In this document: positions 53,042-62,051 of the stretch, one piece after another
How positions within the stretch are numbered: position 1 is the stretch's first letter
Layout: every line of letters begins with the position of its first letter
NCBI RefSeq assembly: GCF_022829545.1
Contig: NZ_JAKSYM010000391.1
Span: 1-64,000 of the forward strand
DNA: 64,000 bases
Direction: 5' to 3'
DNA from: Methylobacterium sp. J-030
GTDB lineage: Bacteria > Pseudomonadota > Alphaproteobacteria > Rhizobiales > Beijerinckiaceae
Notes under the pieces: model-generated
Database searches by the model: none
The model's input: only the letters and a program-made list of their open reading frames with translations
Told to the model about the DNA's origin: nothing
Made by a program: the position numbers and the translations under genes

Positions 53042-53453
53042 TGTGGACAAGACAGGTATATTCCCTTTGATCCCTGTGTAAATTCCTTCTGCCTATGCTT
53101 CGTTCGTTGCAACGAACGGCTCCGCGCGCGCTAGGAAAAATATCTAGACGAGTCTTTCAGAGAGTCAGTTCAGCAGACTATATGCTGTGGCAAATTGATG
53201 AGGCCCATCAAAGACTTGATGGCGCTTCAGGTATCCGACTCTGCGCAGCGTCGCATTGAACTCTGCGTCCCGGCGTATCGGAGTCTGCGCCGGATCGGCG
53301 GGTCGGCGTATCGGAGTCTGCGCATCCGCGTATCGGATTCGGCGCGAAATCCGGCCGGGCGCGGTGGATAACGGGGATGGAATACCCGGTCCGCGGCGTA
53401 TCGAACTCTGCGCAGGGTCGGGCGGCTGGCGCGGGCCGTATGCGACTCTGCGC
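53042..53453 (+). other. Putative plasmid-type origin of replication: seven iterons, two DnaA-like boxes, AT-rich tract
   Basis: Seven 16-base iterons with consensus GTATCGGACTCTGCGC lie at 53231, 53253 (degenerate), 53275, 53308, 53330 (degenerate), 53398 and 53438, all in the same orientation. DnaA-like boxes (8 of 9 to TGTGGATAA) are at 53042-53050 (TGTGGACAA) and 53363-53371 (GGTGGATAA). Bases 53055-53225 are unusually AT-rich and contain the perfect palindrome CGTTCGTTGCAACGAACG (53101-53118). The repA gene starts 168 bases after the last iteron. This is the classic layout of an iteron-controlled oriV. Confidence 0.85.
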
Positions 53454-53620
53454 GATCCCGCCCACAACCCCGCGGATCCGGGCGGGGAGGGGAAGCGTGG
53501 ATTGCCGGGACAAACCGGATCGGACCCGGACCCCGACCGCCGAATCGTGGCATGGCGGGTTCGGGCCGCCGTCCCGCCTGCCAGGGTGGGACGCGACCGT
53601 GCGACTCGGGCCGAGGGGCG

Positions 53621-54715
53621 ATGACCATCGAGGAGAAGATCGCCGGAATCCACGATCCGGACCTGCGGGCCGAGGTCGAGGCGGCGCGCGGCGGTTTCCT
53701 GTTCGCGCAGATCGTCGAGCACGTCCTGCATCGCCAGCGCGCGCGCGACGCGCAGGCGGCCCTGCTCGGGGAGGAGGAGCGCCGCCGGTCGGGCCTCTCC
53801 CGCGACCAGCGCCGCCGCGACGCCGTGCGGCTGGTGATCGAGAGCGAGCCGGCCCTGCCGTCGAGCCTGCAGCACATCCACTCGGTGCTGGCGCTCTGCG
53901 GCCTGCCGTACCGCGACCCCGGGCCGGTGCGCGAGTTCTCCCGCACCTACGGGCGCAACTCGCTGAGCCTGATCGCCGGGCGGATCAAGGATCCGGAGAC
54001 CGGCGCCTTCGTGGCCCAGGGCCTGCCCTACGGGCCGAAAGCCCGGCTGATGCTGCTCCACCTCTGCACCGAGGCCGTGCGCCAGCGCAGCCCCACCGTG
54101 AAGGTCGCCGAGACCCTGTCGGGCTTCATGCGCGAGATGGGTTTTGCGGTGACCGGCGGCGAGCGCGGCACCATCCGGCAGTTCAAGGAGCAGCTGAACC
54201 GGCTCGCCGCCTGCTCGATGCAGATCGGCCTGTGGGACGGACGCGACAGCGCCACCACCCTGAACGTGCCGCCCTTCCGCAGCCTGGAATTGTGGCGCCC
54301 CCGGGCCGGGGAGGGGGACGAGACCGCGGAACGCACCGTGCGCTTCGATCCGGAATTCTACGAGACCCTGATTCGGCACGCTCTGCCGGTCGATATCCGG
54401 GCCGCCCGGGCCTTCTCGGGCTCGGCGCGCAAGCTCGACCTGCTGTTCTGGACCGGCTACCGGCTGCGGTCGCTCCAGCGGCCGCTGCGGCTGACCTGGA
54501 ACAACCTCCACGCGCAGTTCGGGGCCGAGAACGCCTCGATCCGCAGCTTCCGGCAGGCCTTCAAGGCGGATCTCACGCATCTGCGCGAGGTTTTTCCGCG
54601 CCTGCCGATCCTGCTCGACGATGGCGGCCTGACCCTGCACCCGGCCGATCCCAGTACCCTGCTGGTGCCGCCCCGGCCGGCCGCAAAGGGAACACGATCG
54701 CGCGCAAGGGAATAG
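53621..54715 (+). CDS. repA: Plasmid-type replication initiator RepA
   Basis: The 364-residue protein has the hallmark sequence of the RepA_C family of plasmid initiators: PYRDPGPVREFSRTYGRNSL (near 95), GLPYGPKARLMLLHLCTEAV (near 140), TLSGFMREMGFAVTGGERGT (near 170), FKEQLNRLAACS, FWTGYRLRSLQRPLRLTWNN and FRQAFKADLTHLREVFPRLP. It should bind the iterons just upstream and open the origin. The start is supported by gaggggcgATG. TATTCC-type words on both sides of the gene may be its operators. Finding it next to rlmB is unusual. Confidence 0.9.
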   Translation: MTIEEKIAGIHDPDLRAEVEAARGGFLFAQIVEHVLHRQRARDAQAALLGEEERRRSGLSRDQRRRDAVRLVIESEPALPSSLQHIHSVLALCGLPYRDPGPVREFSRTYGRNSLSLIAGRIKDPETGAFVAQGLPYGPKARLMLLHLCTEAVRQRSPTVKVAETLSGFMREMGFAVTGGERGTIRQFKEQLNRLAACSMQIGLWDGRDSATTLNVPPFRSLELWRPRAGEGDETAERTVRFDPEFYETLIRHALPVDIRAARAFSGSARKLDLLFWTGYRLRSLQRPLRLTWNNLHAQFGAENASIRSFRQAFKADLTHLREVFPRLPILLDDGGLTLHPADPSTLLVPPRPAAKGTRSRARE

Positions 54716-54807
54716 GGCGGTCGTATTCCGGAACGGTCGAAGCCAACGGACGGCTATTCCATTTAGGGAACAAAGGTTGTATTCCCTCTGTCGGGAGGGA
54801 CTGATCG

Positions 54808-55446
54808 ATGGGCGTTTCGGATGCCGAGATCGAGATGCGGCTCGCGGCCCTGCGGCGCCAGCGCGAGGCGCTCGACCGGGAGATCGCGGATCTCGTCCTC
54901 TATCAGGAACTTGGCCGCCGCCTCGGGGCCGTGAGGGGCGGGGCCGACGGGCACGATCCGGATACCGGATCGGACGCAGGCCCGGTCTCCGCCCCGGCGC
55001 CCGCTCGGACATGCGAACGGGACACGACCCCACCCCCCTGTCCCGCCGCGGACCGAACGATCCCGCCGGATCCGGCGCCGGGCGCGGAGCGCACGTCCGA
55101 CCACGGAATCACACCCGCCGGATTGCCCGCGTCGCGGCATTCCGAGGCCCGACCGATGGCGGCGACGATCCCACCGGCCATCGCCTTTACGGATGATGTC
55201 GCGGGGGCCCGACGCTATGGCCGGGCCCTGGTGGAGGCCGCCTGCGCGGCCCTCGCGCGGGCTGGCCGGCCCCTGCACGCGGCGGAGATCCTGGACGTCC
55301 TCTCGGCGCAGGGCTTCACCCTGCCGGGCCGCGATCCCGTGGCGGCGCTCAATACCCGGTTGTGGAAACGGTCCGGCCCGGGTGGTCCCCTGCGGCGCGT
55401 CGGCGAGGCCACCTACGCGCTGGCGGCGGACGGGGTATCGGCCTGA
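54808..55446 (+). CDS. Protein with N-terminal coiled coil and C-terminal HARE-HTH-like winged helix
   Basis: The 212-residue protein begins with a predicted coiled coil (AEIEMRLAALRRQREALDRE), continues with a Pro/Ala-rich acidic linker with several Cys (about 45-130) and ends in a segment resembling the HARE-HTH winged helix (AACAALARAGRPLHAAEILD, LNTRLWKRS, RRVGEATYALA). Such domains bind DNA in restriction and transcription proteins. A strong ribosome site (gggaggg) precedes the ATG. It lies 92 bases behind repA and may help control or partition the replication module. Confidence 0.65.
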   Translation: MGVSDAEIEMRLAALRRQREALDREIADLVLYQELGRRLGAVRGGADGHDPDTGSDAGPVSAPAPARTCERDTTPPPCPAADRTIPPDPAPGAERTSDHGITPAGLPASRHSEARPMAATIPPAIAFTDDVAGARRYGRALVEAACAALARAGRPLHAAEILDVLSAQGFTLPGRDPVAALNTRLWKRSGPGGPLRRVGEATYALAADGVSA

Positions 55447-55663
55447 TCGGCCGCCGACCGGTCACGAATGCGCGACGGCCGGCCCCGGCCGGGACCGCCT
55501 CCCTCATATCGGGGTCGCAGGGCGCCGGAAAACCTGATGGGACTGGTCGCGCTGCGGGACGGCGCGGGGCCCGCGCCGCGGCCGGGCCTCCGGGCCGGGG
55601 AGGGGATGTCATGGACGGGATCCACCGGGGACGGAATCCTGGGCGCGTTCCGGGAGCTGCGCG

Positions 55664-55882
55664 GTGACGGCGGCGCTCGCAAACCCGGCCGCGCAGGCCT
55701 GTGCCTTCGTGCTCGGCTGTGCGGTGATCCATGCCGCCCGGGCGCATGCGGAACGCCTCACGCGCCTGCTCGTCACCGCGGTCGTCGTGGCGACCGTGCT
55801 GCTGCTCCTCGCCGCCTCCCTCACCTACGCACCGGGAGCCGACGAGACCTTCGACGAGGTGTCGGTCTACGCGGCCTCATGA
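55664..55882 (+). CDS. Small membrane protein, 72 aa
   Basis: A GTG-initiated frame with two hydrophobic segments (AAQACAFVLGCAVIHAARAH and LLVTAVVVATVLLLLAASLT) and an acidic tail ADETFDEVSV. Codon use is normal. Convergent with the secreted protein downstream. No family recognised. Confidence 0.5.
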   Translation: MTAALANPAAQACAFVLGCAVIHAARAHAERLTRLLVTAVVVATVLLLLAASLTYAPGADETFDEVSVYAAS

Positions 55883-55904
55883 GCCGCCGGCCGCGCGGCC
55901 CGGC

Positions 55905-56249
55905 TCAGTTGATCATGCAGAAGCCGGCCCCGGTCCCGATCCGGCGCTCCTGCACACACCAGGGCCTGGCGGGGCTGGGCGCGGTCTTCAGGTTGGCGAC
56001 GGCTTGGCCTGCACCGGATTCGGCCCCGCGCGGGGCGAGGCCGCCGGACGGCTGCTCGCCGGTCCCGAGAACCCGCAACACGGACGGATCGCCCTGCGGG
56101 TGATCGGTGTCGACCTTCGGCTCGGGTACCCGCTCGCTCGGCTGTACGAGATCGGGCGGGCCGAGCGTCGCGAGCCCGGGCATGTCCTGCGCGGCGGCCG
56201 CGCCACATAGGATCAGATAAGCGGCCGGAGCCGTGAGGAATCTGAGCAT
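55905..56249 (-). CDS. Secreted hypothetical protein with C-terminal cysteine pair
   Basis: The 114-residue precursor has a signal peptide (FLTAPAAYLILCGAAAA, cleavage after AAAQ). The mature part is Pro/Gly/Asp-rich (LVQPSERVPEPKVDTDHPQG) and ends in WCVQERRIGTGAGFCMIN, where the two cysteines could form a disulphide. No family recognised. A low-GC promoter-like region lies upstream. Confidence 0.65.
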   Translation of the reverse strand: MLRFLTAPAAYLILCGAAAAQDMPGLATLGPPDLVQPSERVPEPKVDTDHPQGDPSVLRVLGTGEQPSGGLAPRGAESGAGQAVANLKTAPSPARPWCVQERRIGTGAGFCMIN

Positions 56250-57057
56250 CGACGAAGCTCCTGACGCGAACGATCCCGCTGGCCGAATCTTCGTGACGAG
56301 ACCGACCGGCGAGCGAATCTAAGCGTCGGCTCGTTAAAGACGCACAAACATTTAGAATGAACGAATTTTTACCGTCGTAAATAAGTCAATAGATTGCGTG
56401 GTCCGGTTTTGGTGGAGCGGCCGGAAGAACCCGATGCGCGATACCGAAACCCGCCATCGGTCTCGAAGCCACGGCGACCGCGGTGTCGCCGGACTGACGC
56501 TGGCTTCGACGCGTCGCCCTGGCACCGACAGATCCAGCCGGGGCATCGAGACCGGCCGGCGCCCGCAAGGCTGGGCCTCGACCCGGCCCATCACCGGAGT
56601 CCGCGGGAACACGCGTGCAGACCGGGCGCCACCGCGGCGCGTTTGCGCGGGGAGGGCACCTTGAACGGCCCTCACCCGGCAAAGCGCCGCCCCGTGCCGT
56701 CAGCCCGCGCCGAATCCCTCACCAACGAAGCTCTGATCGGTCTCTCCGTCCGGTCAACCTCTGTCGCCGCATCTCCGGGCGGCCGCCAGAAAGTCCTGCC
56801 TCGATAAAGTCCTGCCTCGATCGCGTGACGGCGGTTCATCGCGGCCGCCGACGCGCTCCGACGCCGAACCGATCTCCGCGGTGGCGGGGAACGCTAAAGC
56901 CATCAGGTGTTCGCATAAGATATATTATGGAACATAAAGGCCGTACCGGCGGGGCGGGGGGGATGGTCGAGGCGGTGCGAGCCGGCCGGGTCGACGTCAC
57001 GGCGAGTTCGAATGATCCGGGTGAGGGCGGTCTCAGCCCCCTCCCCGCGTGCTTGTA
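56250..57057. other. Gene-poor region with AT-rich patch and a 16-base tandem duplication
   Basis: About 800 bases without a supported gene. Bases 56325-56400 are AT-rich (acaaacatttagaatgaacg, aataagtcaatagattg). Bases 56790-56821 are an exact tandem pair of AAAGTCCTGCCTCGAT. Several medium-length frames exist but none has a recognisable product. Confidence 0.45.
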
Positions 57058-58830
57058 TCACGCTGCGCATCCGCGCCGCCGACGGGTATCGCCGAGCATC
57101 CGTCCGTCATCTGCCCGGCACTCAATCTGCTCCGTCAGCCGGCCCGGCCGGATCCGGATCACCGCCGGGCGGATCAGGTGATCGGCGCGGTCCAGAAACC
57201 CGTCCGTGGTCATGGGCGCATCCCGGCCGCCCCCGAGGCCGCGCCACCAGTGCACCGCCTTCTCGCGCTCGTAACCGGTGCGCTCGGGGCGCAAGCGCAC
57301 GGACCAAGCGGCCTCCACGGCACCGTCGCGCCAGCCGAGCACGAGGTCGAGCCCGTCGGGCGCGGCCTCCAGGCGCAACGTCGTCACCGGATGCCAGGGA
57401 GTCTCGTCCCGAGGGTCGTCCGGCGCGGGGGCAGGGCCGGCCGGTCCGATGCCGTCCGCGCCGGGATCGGCCGAGAGGATCGGCCATTCGTCGTCGGCCG
57501 CGGCCGCGTGCGGGGCATCGCCCTGCGCATCCGTGTCCGGCTCTGTCCAGCAGGGCTCGCAGGTCGAGGCGTTGAGGGCGATCAGGGCGCCGCAGCCGGG
57601 GCAGGGCTTGGCGCGCAGGCCCCCTGCCCCGCCGAGCAGCTGGCTCTGGACCTCTCCGGCGCTTCGGGCGGTCACGGCGTCCACCGGCCCGTGCATCCGC
57701 ACCAGTCCGGCGTAATCGAGGATCAGCGCGTCGGACTTACCCGGCGCGCGGCGCAGCGCGCGGCCGACCTGCTGGACGTAGAGGCCGGTGCTGCGGGTCG
57801 GGCGCAGCAGCGCCACGAGGTCGACCTCGGGCACGTTGAAGCCGGTGCCGAGGACGCCGACCGAGGTCAGGCAGCGGATTGTTCCGGCCCGGAAGGCGGC
57901 GACGATCCGGTCGCGCTCCCGGCGGGGCGTCTCGCCCGAGACGGTCTCGCAGGGAAACCCTTCCGCCCGCACCGCATCCCGCACGGCCTCGGCATGGGCG
58001 AGCCCGGCGCAGAAGGCGAGCCAGGCCCGGCGCCCGCGCCCGTAATCCGCGAGTTCCGCGACCGCGGCCCGGGTGACCGCGTCGCGGTTGACCGCCGCCT
58101 CCAGCTCGCCCGGGATGTAGTCGCCCGCGCGCCGGCCGACCCGCGAGACGTCGAGCTGGGTCAGCGTCGCCTTGGAGATGAGCGGCGCCAGGAAACCCTG
58201 CCGGATCAGCGTGAAGGTGTCGGCCTCGTAGGCGATGCCGGAGAACAGCCGGTGCGGGCCTTCGTCGAGCCGGCCGGAATCGAGCCGGTAGGGGGTCGCG
58301 GTGAAGCCCGCCACCCGCATCCCGGGCGTGCGCGCCCGCAGTCCCGCCAGGAAGCGGCCGTAGCGCGTTTCCGAGGCGCGGGGGATCAGGTGGGCCTCGT
58401 CGACGATCACGAGGTCGCGCGGCCCCACCGCGTCGAGCCGACCGGCTACCGATTGGATGCTGCAGACCAGAACCTGCGCGCCGGCCTCCCGCCGCCCGAG
58501 CCCGGCGGAAAAAATCCCGGCCGGCGCCTCCGGCCAGGCGCGGGTGAGTTCGGAAAAGTTCTGGGCCACGAGCTCGCGGCTGTGGGTGACGATCGCCACC
58601 CGGGCGAGGGGGTTTTCTGCAAGGGTCTCCCGGGCGAGGGTCGCGATCACGAGCGACTTGCCGGCGCCGGTGGGCAGCACGATCAGGTGGCCGGGCGCCG
58701 CCGCGTCCGCCCCGCCCCGCCCCCAGGCGGCCGCGAGGGCATCGAGACTGGCGCGCTGGTAGTCCCGCAGTCGCAATCCCTGCTCAGGACGTGGCATACC
58801 CGTCTTCGCCTCAGCCCGATCCGCCGCCAT
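57058..58830 (-). CDS. DEAD/DEAH-box helicase with C-terminal zinc finger (phage/SSL2-type)
   Basis: The 590-residue superfamily 2 helicase has Q-like LRDYQRASLDAL (20-31), Walker A LPTGAGKSLV (near 52), motif Ia VTHSRELVAQNF, DEAH in IVDEAHLIP (near 143), motif III GFTATPYRLDSG, motif V VGVLGTGFNVPEVDLV and motif VI YVQQVGRALRRAPG. A zinc ribbon CPGCGALIALNASTCEPC (near 420) is followed by about 150 residues without known domain. This architecture is common for helicases of phage or mobile-element origin. Start at 58830 or MPRPEQG (58797). Confidence 0.88.
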   Translation of the reverse strand: MAADRAEAKTGMPRPEQGLRLRDYQRASLDALAAAWGRGGADAAAPGHLIVLPTGAGKSLVIATLARETLAENPLARVAIVTHSRELVAQNFSELTRAWPEAPAGIFSAGLGRREAGAQVLVCSIQSVAGRLDAVGPRDLVIVDEAHLIPRASETRYGRFLAGLRARTPGMRVAGFTATPYRLDSGRLDEGPHRLFSGIAYEADTFTLIRQGFLAPLISKATLTQLDVSRVGRRAGDYIPGELEAAVNRDAVTRAAVAELADYGRGRRAWLAFCAGLAHAEAVRDAVRAEGFPCETVSGETPRRERDRIVAAFRAGTIRCLTSVGVLGTGFNVPEVDLVALLRPTRSTGLYVQQVGRALRRAPGKSDALILDYAGLVRMHGPVDAVTARSAGEVQSQLLGGAGGLRAKPCPGCGALIALNASTCEPCWTEPDTDAQGDAPHAAAADDEWPILSADPGADGIGPAGPAPAPDDPRDETPWHPVTTLRLEAAPDGLDLVLGWRDGAVEAAWSVRLRPERTGYEREKAVHWWRGLGGGRDAPMTTDGFLDRADHLIRPAVIRIRPGRLTEQIECRADDGRMLGDTRRRRGCAA

Positions 58831-58831
58831 T

Positions 58832-58957
58832 CTCGGATTCCAAAGGGCCTAGGCCCTTTGGCGGGGTGTCGGGGCAGAGCCCCGATATCGGGCGAAGCCC
58901 GACCGCGGGGCGCGGTCCTGCACCCGCAAAAGGTCGCAGACCTTTTGAATCTGGGAT
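58832..58957 (+). repeat. Dispersed modular hairpin repeat, copy 8
   Basis: Near-complete copy: CCAAAGGGCCTAGGCCCTTT GG, CGGGGTGTCGGGGCAGAGCC CCGA, TCGGGCGAAGCCCGA, a variable middle, then CACCCGCAAAAGGTCGCAGA CCTTTTGAATCTGGGA. It lies between the helicase start and the cobF stop. Confidence 0.9.
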
Positions 58958-58979
58958 TGTCGCGTGGTGGAACCGCCCT

Positions 58980-59768
58980 CTAGCGGGGCTTGGCGTCCCT
59001 GTCCGTGTCGGTGGGGTCACGGCGTAGCAGGTAGATGTCCATGATCCAGCCGTGGCGGTCCCGGGCCTCCGCCCGGGTCCGGCGGATCGCGTCGCTGACG
59101 TCGCCCAGCCGGCCGGCGATCAGGATCTCGTCCGGGCTGCCGAGATAGGCGCCCCAGAAGATCGTCAGATCCGGGTTGAGATGGCCGAAGGCCGGGTCGC
59201 CGTCGAGCATCACCACGACGCTGTCGATCTCCCCCGGCCAACCCGCGGCGAGGCGCCGGCCGGTGGTGATCAGCACCGATCCGCCGATGCCGTTCAGCGG
59301 CACGCCGTGGCGGGCGGCGAGCACCTGCACGCTCGTCAGGCCGGGAATCACCGTGCGGGTGAACGCCACCTGCTGGCGGGCGGCGATGCGGTCGAGGATG
59401 CGCAGCACGCTGTCGTAGAGGGCCGGATCGCCCCAGGCGAGGATCGCCCCCACCGCCCCCGGCCCGAGATCTTTCGCGAAGGCCGCCTCCAGCCGCTCGG
59501 CCCGGGCCGCGTGCCAAGCCGCGACGGTGCTGCCGTAATCGACCGGTTGGCGCTCCCGGGGCGGATCTTCCACGGCGATCACCCGGTGGGGTTTTCGGAT
59601 ATGGGCCGCGCAGATCCGGCGGCGGATCTCGACGAGGTCGGCGGTCTCGGCGCGCTTGTCGAGCACGAACACGACGTCGACGTCGGCGAGCGCCCGCACC
59701 GCCTGGAGGGTCAGGTGCTCGGGATCGCCCGTGCCGATGCCGATGACGCGGATCTGCCTGTTCTGCAT
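58980..59768 (-). CDS. cobF: Precorrin-6A synthase (deacetylating)
   Basis: The 262-residue SAM-dependent methyltransferase makes precorrin-6A in the aerobic cobalamin pathway, methylating C-1 with loss of acetate. Motifs of the tetrapyrrole methylase fold are IRVIGIGTGDPEHLTLQAVR (6-25), ILAWGDPALYDSVLRIL (near 109), TRTVIPGLTSVQVLAARHGV (near 137) and GSVLITTGRRL. It stands alone here, away from other cob genes, and on the same strand as the amino-acid gene group. A cobalamin riboswitch was not recognised. Confidence 0.92.
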   Translation of the reverse strand: MQNRQIRVIGIGTGDPEHLTLQAVRALADVDVVFVLDKRAETADLVEIRRRICAAHIRKPHRVIAVEDPPRERQPVDYGSTVAAWHAARAERLEAAFAKDLGPGAVGAILAWGDPALYDSVLRILDRIAARQQVAFTRTVIPGLTSVQVLAARHGVPLNGIGGSVLITTGRRLAAGWPGEIDSVVVMLDGDPAFGHLNPDLTIFWGAYLGSPDEILIAGRLGDVSDAIRRTRAEARDRHGWIMDIYLLRRDPTDTDRDAKPR

Positions 59769-59804
59769 ACCGTCCTCCGCCGGGGCGGGCCGGCGCCGGC
59801 CTCC

Positions 59805-60743
59805 CTACAAGCGCGCGTCGGCTTTGGCGAGGATCGCCCGGGCGATGGTCAGGTCCTGCAGGGCGATGCCGGAGGAATCGAATACGGTGATCGCCTCCGG
59901 ATCCATCCGGCCCCCCTCCCCGCTCCGCAGCACGGCGCCGATCGCCGTGAGGCTCGCCTGGGCCTGCGCGGAGGCGTGCTGGAACTCGCCGATGGTGCGC
60001 GACTGCTCCGGCAGGTCGCAGAACAGGCGCCCCCGCTCCAGCAGGGCGGGGGGCAATTCCTGCTTGCCCTTGGCATCCACCCCCATGGCGGAGACATGCG
60101 TGCCGGGGCGGACCCAATCGGCCTCGAACAGCGGCGCGCGGGCGGGTGTCGCCGTGACGATCATGTCGGCGGCTTCGCAGGCCTCCCGGGGCGCGGCCGC
60201 CCGCACGTCGATCCCGGAGGCCCCCTGCCCTGCCAGGCGCGCGGCGAAACCCGCGACCTTGGCGGTGTCCCGGGCGACGACCAGCACCGTCCGGATCGGC
60301 AGCACCCGGGCCAGCGCCGCGCACTCGAACTCGGCCTGGTTGCCGGCCCCGAACACGGCGAGAACCGCCGAATCCGGCCGGGCCAGCACGCTCGCCGCCA
60401 CCGCGTCGGCGGCGGCGGTGCGATAGGCGTTGACGCGGCCCGCCTCGATCACCGTATCGACCCGACCAACGGCCTGATCGAACAGCAGGATCACCGAATT
60501 GTGCCGGGGCAGGCCCCGGTCCGGATTGCCGGGCCAGAACGAGCCGACCTTCAGGCCGGCATAGTCGGCCGTCGCGCCCGACTTGATCGAGAACCGGTTG
60601 GTCGGCTCCGAGCCGTGGCCGAGCACCGCCGGGAACAGGGTGGTGCCCGGCGTCACCGCGGCGATCAGCGCCTCGCGGGCCGCGTCGAACGCCATGGCGT
60701 GATCGACCAGCGCGGCCGATTCCTCCTCCGAGATGAAGCGCAT
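59805..60743 (-). CDS. Ornithine cyclodeaminase/mu-crystallin-family reductase
   Basis: The 312-residue protein has the OCD fold: SIKSGATADYAGLKVGSFWP (near 52), HNSVILLFDQAVGRVDTVIE, TAAADAVAASVLARPDS, the NAD-binding LAVFGAGNQAEFE (near 128), DMIVTATPARAPLF and VFDSSGIALQDL. Family members are ornithine cyclodeaminase, pyrroline-2-carboxylate and iminosuccinate reductases. Its neighbours (DSD1-type aldolase, PLP enzyme, D-amino-acid dehydrogenase) suggest an imino-acid reductase role in amino-acid breakdown. A dispersed repeat separates it from the aldolase. Confidence 0.88.
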   Translation of the reverse strand: MRFISEEESAALVDHAMAFDAAREALIAAVTPGTTLFPAVLGHGSEPTNRFSIKSGATADYAGLKVGSFWPGNPDRGLPRHNSVILLFDQAVGRVDTVIEAGRVNAYRTAAADAVAASVLARPDSAVLAVFGAGNQAEFECAALARVLPIRTVLVVARDTAKVAGFAARLAGQGASGIDVRAAAPREACEAADMIVTATPARAPLFEADWVRPGTHVSAMGVDAKGKQELPPALLERGRLFCDLPEQSRTIGEFQHASAQAQASLTAIGAVLRSGEGGRMDPEAITVFDSSGIALQDLTIARAILAKADARL

Positions 60744-60766
60744 GGGTTCATGGACCTCCCAAGTCA

Positions 60767-60886
60767 TGGTTTCGAACGGTCGAGACCTTTCGCGGGTGCA
60801 GGGCAGAGCCCTGCTGCCGGGCTTCGCCCGGTGCCGGGGCCCTGCCCCGACACCCCGCCAAAGGGCCTCCGCCCTTTGGGATCCCG
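60767..60886 (-). repeat. Dispersed modular hairpin repeat, copy 9
   Basis: Full copy in minus orientation: GGTTTCGAACGGTCGAGACC TTTCGCGGGTGCAGGGCAGA GCCCTG, CCGGGCTTCGCCCGG, GGGGCCCTGCCCCGACACCC CGCC and AAAGGGCCTCCGCCCTTTGG GATCCCG. It sits exactly between the OCD-family and aldolase genes, directly after the aldolase stop, inside what would otherwise be an operon. Confidence 0.9.
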
Positions 60887-62008
60887 TTACAGCGTCATGC
60901 CGCGGGCGGTGACCGGCCAGATCGCCTCGACCCGGCCGTTCCGCACGCCCACGTACCAGTCGTAGACATTGACCGTCGGGTCGCAATGGCCGGGGATCAG
61001 CTTCAGGCGCTCGTTGAGCTTCAGGACGTTGCCGGGGTCGCTGAGAACGCCGTGCTCGTCCGAGCACTTGATGTATTCCACGTCGTCCCGGCCGAACACC
61101 AGGGGCAGGCCGCTGTCGACGCTCTGCGCCTTCAGGCCGGCGTCGCAGATCGCGACGTCCGTCTTCGCCTTGCTCATGATCGCCGTGTAGATGAACAGGC
61201 TGTTCTCGAAATCGGTGATCGGCCGCCCCTCGGCGTCCTTCACCCGCTGGTAGTCCGCATCCATGAAGACGTAGGAGCCGCATTGCAGCTCGTTGTAGAC
61301 GCCGCTGCCGCCCTCCATGGCGAAGCTGCCGGTGCCGGCTCCCGCCACGATGGCGCAGTCGAGGCCCTCGGCCTTGAGCAGGTCGACGGTGCGCTTCGTC
61401 TCGTCGATCGCCGCCTGGATCAGGGCCTTGCGCTCACCGAAATCGCGCACGTGCTGGGCCTTGCCCTGGTAGGCCTGAAGGCCCGCGAAGTGCAGGCCCG
61501 GCGCCGCGGCGATTCGCCTGGCGATCGCCAAAGCGGGCTCGCCCGGGGCGACGCCGCAGCGGCCGGCGCCGACATCGATCTCCACGAGGCATTCGAGGGT
61601 GACGCCGTATTGGACCGCCGCCGCCGAGAGGTCGTCGACATTGCCGGGATCGTCGACGCAGACCAGCACCCGCGCCCGCTTGGCCAGGGCCGCGAGGCGC
61701 TCGATCTTCTTCGGCGCGGTCACTTGGTTGGAGACCAGCACGTCGCGGATGCCGGCGCTGACCAGCGCCTCGGCCTCGCTGACCTTCTGGCAGCAGACGC
61801 CGCAGGCCCCGCCCCGCTCGATCTGCAGGATGGCGATGTCGGACGACTTGTGGGTCTTGGCATGCGCCCGGTGGCGCAGGCCGCGCTCCCTCATGAAGCC
61901 GCCGAGCTTGTCGATGTTGCGCTCGAGGGCGTCGAGATCGACCAGCAGGCAGGGGGTATCGACTTCCTCGACCGTCATGCCGACGCTGGCGGGGATGTTG
62001 TTGCGCAT
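60887..62008 (-). CDS. DSD1-family PLP enzyme (3-hydroxy-D-aspartate / D-threonine aldolase type)
   Basis: The 373-residue protein has an alanine-racemase-type barrel with DTPCLLVDLDALERNIDKL (17-35), the PLP lysine in HRAHAKTHKSSDIA (near 52), CQKVSEAEALVSAG, EIDVGAGRCGV, AGAGTGSFAME and the C-terminal metal site SDEHGVL ... PGHCDPTVNVYD. This fits fold-type III, metal-activated D-threo-3-hydroxyaspartate aldolases and dehydratases, including the BhcC type that forms or splits beta-hydroxyaspartate from glycine and glyoxylate. It is flanked by OCD-family and threonine-synthase-like genes on the same strand. Confidence 0.9.
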   Translation of the reverse strand: MRNNIPASVGMTVEEVDTPCLLVDLDALERNIDKLGGFMRERGLRHRAHAKTHKSSDIAILQIERGGACGVCCQKVSEAEALVSAGIRDVLVSNQVTAPKKIERLAALAKRARVLVCVDDPGNVDDLSAAAVQYGVTLECLVEIDVGAGRCGVAPGEPALAIARRIAAAPGLHFAGLQAYQGKAQHVRDFGERKALIQAAIDETKRTVDLLKAEGLDCAIVAGAGTGSFAMEGGSGVYNELQCGSYVFMDADYQRVKDAEGRPITDFENSLFIYTAIMSKAKTDVAICDAGLKAQSVDSGLPLVFGRDDVEYIKCSDEHGVLSDPGNVLKLNERLKLIPGHCDPTVNVYDWYVGVRNGRVEAIWPVTARGMTL

Positions 62009-62051
62009 GGGTGTCTCCTCCGGATCGTTGGTGTCGGGTCGACGGGTCCCG

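Noticed and set aside
53231..53453. Possible CRISPR array
   Set aside because: The repeats are 16-base iterons with irregular, partly similar spacers next to repA and without cas genes; an origin explains them better.
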